Origin: JBDWFY01 sp039976075
Lineage (GTDB): Bacteria > Pseudomonadota > Alphaproteobacteria > Rhizobiales > Stappiaceae
DNA length: 64,000 nt
NCBI GenBank assembly: GCA_039976075.1
Contig: JBDWFY010000021.1
Location: 105,665-169,664 of the forward strand
Reading direction: 5' to 3'
Positions 61,047-64,000 of the stretch are shown here, piece by piece. The position numbers were made by a program, and so were the translations under genes. Position 1 is the first letter of the stretch. Each line of letters opens with the position of its first letter. The notes below the pieces were generated by a model. It searched no databases. It had not been told where the DNA came from and saw only the letters and a program-made list of their open reading frames with translations.

Positions 61047-62480
61047 TTACCGACTTTTTACCGGATTTTCGTTCATCGCTTTCTCCAGTCCCTCCATGAT
61101 CGTCGGATTCAGCGATTGAGCAACGTTGAAGCGCATAAAACCGCTGGCGGCCTGGGTGAGGCTGAAGGCGTTACCGGGGGCAAGGACGAGGCCTTCGGCA
61201 AGGGCGGCGCGGGCGACATTGGCCGCGTCGAGACCCTCGGGGAGTTTGCACCAGAGGAACATTCCAGCTGCGGGCTCGATCCACGGTGTGAGCCCGGCGC
61301 GTTTGAGCCGTTCACTCACTGAACCCATGGCGTCGGCCAGGCGAGGACGGAGAGCGCGCAGGTGGCGGCGGTAAGCGCCGTCTTTCAGCAGTGCCAACAC
61401 CAGGTCGGCGGAAAAAGCCCCGCCTCCGAAGGAGGTGGCCAGCTTGAGATCAACCAACTCCTCGATCCAGTCCGGTCGCGCTGCTATGAACCCGCACCGC
61501 ACAGACGCGGACAGGGTTTTGGAAAAACTGCCAATATGAAGCACGCGTTCCAGGCCATCGAAGGCAGCAAGGCGCGGCGCCGGAGCGTCTTCGAAATCAG
61601 CGAAAATATCATCCTCGATGATCAGCATATCATGCCGCTCTGCCAGCTTCAGAACCCTGTGGGCCGTGACGGGCGACAGCGTGGCGCCTGTCGGGTTGTG
61701 CAAGGCTGAATTGGTGATGTAAAGGCGCGGATTATGCTCGTCGAGCACGTGTTCGAACTGACCGAGATCCGGACCCGTGGCCGTGTAGGGAACACTGACT
61801 GTTTTGACCCGGTGAGCCCTGAGCAGCGCGTGAAAATTGAAGTAACAGGGATCGTCAAGCACCACCGTATCGCCGGGTTCAAGCAGATACCGGCACAGAA
61901 GATCAATGGCCTGGGTACCGGACTCCGTCAGCATGATGTGCGGAGCAGGGGCATCGATGCCCTTGTCCATCAGACGGCGGGAAAGGAGCTGTCTGAGTTC
62001 CGGCAGCCCCTGCGGCGTGCTGTAGTCAGTCAGATTGTGCTGATCATTTCTGGCCAGCTGCCTTAACGCACGGCGAATGTCGTCTTCCGGCATCCACGAG
62101 GCCGGCAGCCAGCCGCAACCGGGTTTCAATAAAGTGCCGTCCGCATCCAGCGATTGCCGGGTCATCCAGACCGGATCGATTTCCCGCTCAAGCTGCGGCC
62201 CGGTTTCCAGGAGAGACAGCGGTGGCATATGACCGGCAACATAAAAGCCTGAGCCGGGCCGGGATTGGATCGCGCCTTCAGCCACCAATCGCTCATAGGC
62301 ATCCACAACGGTTGACTTCGATACACTGAGTCGCCCCGACAGGGCGCGGATCGAAGGCAATTTCGCTCCGGGTGCGGTTTGGCGGCTGACAATCTGTTTC
62401 CGGATCATGCCCATTACCTGTTCGACAAGGGTGCCGGCATTTCCGCCAATAGCGTCGTGATCAAACTGTGTATCCGTCAT
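61047..62480 (-). CDS. MocR-family GntR regulator with aminotransferase domain
   Basis: A 477-residue regulator starting MTDTQFDHD. The winged helix (residues 15-85) contains KLPSIRALSGRLSVSKSTVVDAYERL and SRPGSGFYVAG. The aminotransferase-fold domain has the PLP lysine in GSFSKTLSASVRCGF and an aspartate in IIEDDIFADFED. The frame is open upstream, but those codons overlap the divergent promoter. It is divergent from an EamA transporter, probably its target. Confidence 0.88.
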   Translation of the reverse strand: MTDTQFDHDAIGGNAGTLVEQVMGMIRKQIVSRQTAPGAKLPSIRALSGRLSVSKSTVVDAYERLVAEGAIQSRPGSGFYVAGHMPPLSLLETGPQLEREIDPVWMTRQSLDADGTLLKPGCGWLPASWMPEDDIRRALRQLARNDQHNLTDYSTPQGLPELRQLLSRRLMDKGIDAPAPHIMLTESGTQAIDLLCRYLLEPGDTVVLDDPCYFNFHALLRAHRVKTVSVPYTATGPDLGQFEHVLDEHNPRLYITNSALHNPTGATLSPVTAHRVLKLAERHDMLIIEDDIFADFEDAPAPRLAAFDGLERVLHIGSFSKTLSASVRCGFIAARPDWIEELVDLKLATSFGGGAFSADLVLALLKDGAYRRHLRALRPRLADAMGSVSERLKRAGLTPWIEPAAGMFLWCKLPEGLDAANVARAALAEGLVLAPGNAFSLTQAASGFMRFNVAQSLNPTIMEGLEKAMNENPVKSR

Positions 62481-62527
62481 CTGTACTGCTCGTAATTCCA
62501 TTACAGTTTGTTGGAATTGTACTGGAG
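62481..62527. promoter_or_regulatory. Candidate MocR operator region
   Basis: AATTCCA (62494-62500) and TGGAATT (62512-62518) form a 7-base inverted repeat with an 11-base spacer. CTGTACTG (62481-62488), TTACAGT (62501-62507, reverse orientation) and TGTACTGG (62519-62526) are related half-sites. MocR proteins usually bind such repeated half-sites between divergent genes. Confidence 0.5.
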
Positions 62528-62583
62528 TGTCTCTGGTAAAGCCAGGGCGGGATTGGTTATCTTCCAAACAAAGGGAGTGCTCC

Positions 62584-63495
62584 ATGCAGGCGAGTAAGAG
62601 CGGCTGGATAAACGGATTTATCGGCGTTGCAATCTTCAGTGCATCTTTACCGGCAACGCGGGTGGCAGTGGCTGATTTTGATCCGGTCTTTCTGACCGTT
62701 GCACGGGCGGCGCTGGCCGGTATTCTGGCGATAGGTCTGCTTTTGCTGCTGCCGCAAAAGCGCCCGGGACGAGACGACCTGGTCTCGCTGATTATCGTCG
62801 CAATTGGCGTCGTTGTCGGCTTTCCGCTACTGACAGCGCTGGCGCTTCAGCACATCACGTCGGCACATTCCATCGTCTTTATCGGCCTGCTGCCGCTCAT
62901 GACCGCCATCTTCGGCGTGATACGGGCGGGGGACAGGCCGCACCCGGCTTTCTGGCTCTTCTCTGTGGCGGGCAGCCTGTTGGTTGCCGCTTTTGCTCTG
63001 ATGCAGGATTTTTCCACGTCGTTCATCGGAGATGTTCTGATGATTGCTGCCATCATTGCTTGCGGTCTTGGGTATGCGGAAGGTGCAAAGCTCTCGCGCA
63101 AACTTGGCGGCTGGCAGGTGATATCCTGGGCGCTCGTTCTTTCCATGCCGGTGATGCTGCCGCTGGCGCTCATTCTTATGCCCCCAAGCTTCGAGGGGGT
63201 CAGTCCGTCCGCCTGGGTCGGGCTGGCCTATGTGTCGTTGTTCAGCATGCTGATCGGCTTCGTGTTCTGGTATCGCGGGCTTGCCCAGGGGGGCATCGCC
63301 GCCGTGGGGCAACTCCAACTGCTGCAACCCTTCATGGGACTGATACTGGCTGCCGGACTGCTTCACGAGAGCGTCAGCTGGCCAATGGCTGTTATCTGTT
63401 GTGCCGTTGCCCTGTGCGTTGCCGGTGCAAAGAGATTTGCCGGGCCGCCAAAGCCTGTTACCGAAATGGCAGTGCTCAATTCTGCTGAGCGATAA
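62584..63495 (+). CDS. EamA-domain DMT transporter
   Basis: A 303-residue transporter with ten membrane segments in two EamA repeats. Motifs include IFSASLPATRVAVADFDPVFLTVARAALAG and GLLPLMTAIFGVI. AAGGGAG precedes the ATG. It is regulated, by location, by the divergent MocR protein, a pairing often found for export of amino-acid-like compounds. Confidence 0.88.
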   Translation: MQASKSGWINGFIGVAIFSASLPATRVAVADFDPVFLTVARAALAGILAIGLLLLLPQKRPGRDDLVSLIIVAIGVVVGFPLLTALALQHITSAHSIVFIGLLPLMTAIFGVIRAGDRPHPAFWLFSVAGSLLVAAFALMQDFSTSFIGDVLMIAAIIACGLGYAEGAKLSRKLGGWQVISWALVLSMPVMLPLALILMPPSFEGVSPSAWVGLAYVSLFSMLIGFVFWYRGLAQGGIAAVGQLQLLQPFMGLILAAGLLHESVSWPMAVICCAVALCVAGAKRFAGPPKPVTEMAVLNSAER

Positions 63496-63754
63496 ATGGC
63501 CAGGTAGTGAACACCTAAGGTAGGACCACCTGCAACCGGGATAGTTGTTCCATCAAGTCTAAAAACAGCTATTTGTCAATTAGAGTGTTGCTAAAAACGC
63601 AACGTTACGATAAATATGACGCATAGCAATTGGCATTTACCGCGAATTTTGTTTCTTCTCGGATCGGAGCTGGCAACAGATCTGATCGGATGAATGCGCT
63701 TGGCTGTTTTTTGGCGGTCCAACTCCGGTATTTGCCCCAAAAGCGAGGCTTTTC

Positions 63755-64000
63755 ATGGCACGTGTACCGATCTTTGAAGGCGGCCAGCGGCGGGCGCCTC
63801 TGCACCAGAGCAATTTCACCGTGCGGGCGCGGCCCGAAGCGTTCGGCGCGGCAGCCGGACGCGGGCTGGTGGCGCTGGGGCAGGGCGTCGGCGATGTCGG
63901 CGAGGCAATCACCACCGTTGCCGATCTCCGCGCCCAGAATGCACTCAAAAACGCTCAGGCCGACTATATGGAAGGGGCAAGAGCGCTTGCCAGTGATCCC
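63755..64000 (+). CDS. Probable phage virion protein, 3' truncated by window end
   Basis: An open frame of 82 codons running off the end of the window. The start MARVPIFEGGQRRAP is followed by the pattern VRARPEAFGAAAGRGLVALGQGVGDVGEAI and a helical Ala-rich stretch; this opening is typical of long internal virion or tail-associated proteins in alphaproteobacterial prophages. A GCGAGG ribosome binding site lies upstream. Its GC content is visibly higher than that of the intergenic DNA before it. Only the N terminus is visible, so the function is provisional. Confidence 0.6.
   Translation, partial: MARVPIFEGGQRRAPLHQSNFTVRARPEAFGAAAGRGLVALGQGVGDVGEAITTVADLRAQNALKNAQADYMEGARALASDP

Noticed and set aside
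62827..63366. 179-residue minus-strand frame inside the EamA gene
   Set aside because: Highly charged and His/Gln rich, as expected from an antisense reading of a hydrophobic protein.
63637..63948. 103-residue minus-strand frame at the right edge
   Set aside because: Low-complexity Pro/Ser/Ala reading opposite the better-supported phage-like gene; no ribosome binding site.
1..64000. tRNA, rRNA, riboswitch or CRISPR features
   Set aside because: No cloverleaf with TTCGA-type arm, no rRNA stretch, no evenly spaced repeats and no riboswitch consensus could be recognised by eye; a covariance-model search would be needed to exclude small RNAs.

Overview
The window looks like an accessory, nutrient-scavenging stretch of an alphaproteobacterial chromosome or large replicon. 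Hyphomicrobiales (Rhizobiales) is the best guess. This is inferred from gene content: several ABC and tripartite sugar/acid uptake operons each with its own GntR, RpiR, TetR, LysR or MarR regulator, GlpP/GlpQ-like permeases, a QuiC-type dehydroshikimate dehydratase, MocR regulators and a class I amino-acid decarboxylase with an antiporter. Base composition is moderately GC rich. No rRNA, tRNA or CRISPR array was seen.

Layout. 0.4-3.3 kb: a secreted TPR protein, then a FUSC-type inner-membrane protein translationally coupled to an HlyD-like adaptor (an AaeAB-like efflux pair). 3.8-10.1 kb: a minus-strand catabolic operon made of an RpiR regulator, a class II aldolase, a CUT1 solute-binding protein, two permeases and an FGGY kinase, with no transporter ATPase. 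10.4 kb: two 20-bp tandem repeats that look like the remnant end of an insertion sequence. 10.5-14.3 kb: an APC antiporter and an Orn/Lys/Arg decarboxylase, probably an acid-resistance pair. 14.6-18.4 kb: TetR regulator divergent from a QuiC-like enzyme and a Gfo/Idh/MocA dehydrogenase, with a palindrome exactly filling the promoter spacer. 18.5-24.1 kb: a Stf0 sulfotransferase, a VOC protein, a hipBA toxin-antitoxin pair with two operators, and an unrecognised 824-aa exported protein.

24.2-32.1 kb is the most distinctive block. A complete TctCBA tripartite transporter, an FCD-type GntR regulator and a sulfatase run leftwards; a second sulfatase and a true formylglycine-generating enzyme run rightwards from the same intergenic region, which holds two FadR-like operator sites. 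Neither sulfatase nor the maturase has a signal peptide, so the logical reading is import of an intact sulfate ester followed by cytoplasmic desulfation.

32.3-46.8 kb: many small regulator/target pairs (LysR with SDR; MarR with DMT transporter and NAD(P)-binding protein; XRE with membrane protein; MocR with MFS transporter; SDR with ECF sigma factor), a truncated haemoglobin with a SAP-like tail, and an orphan GlpP/GlpQ-like permease pair. 46.8-58.3 kb: a GntR-GMC oxidoreductase pair divergent from an eight-gene sugar or sugar-acid operon (AldA-like dehydrogenase, CUT2 ABC transporter with four genes, enolase-superfamily dehydratase, zinc alcohol dehydrogenase, KduD-like SDR), with an attenuator-like terminator between the binding-protein and ATPase genes. 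58.3-63.5 kb: a DUF2938 membrane protein, a LytTR membrane regulator, a secreted Ntn-hydrolase of the choloylglycine hydrolase family, and a MocR-EamA pair. The window ends inside a probable phage virion gene, suggesting that a prophage lies to the right.
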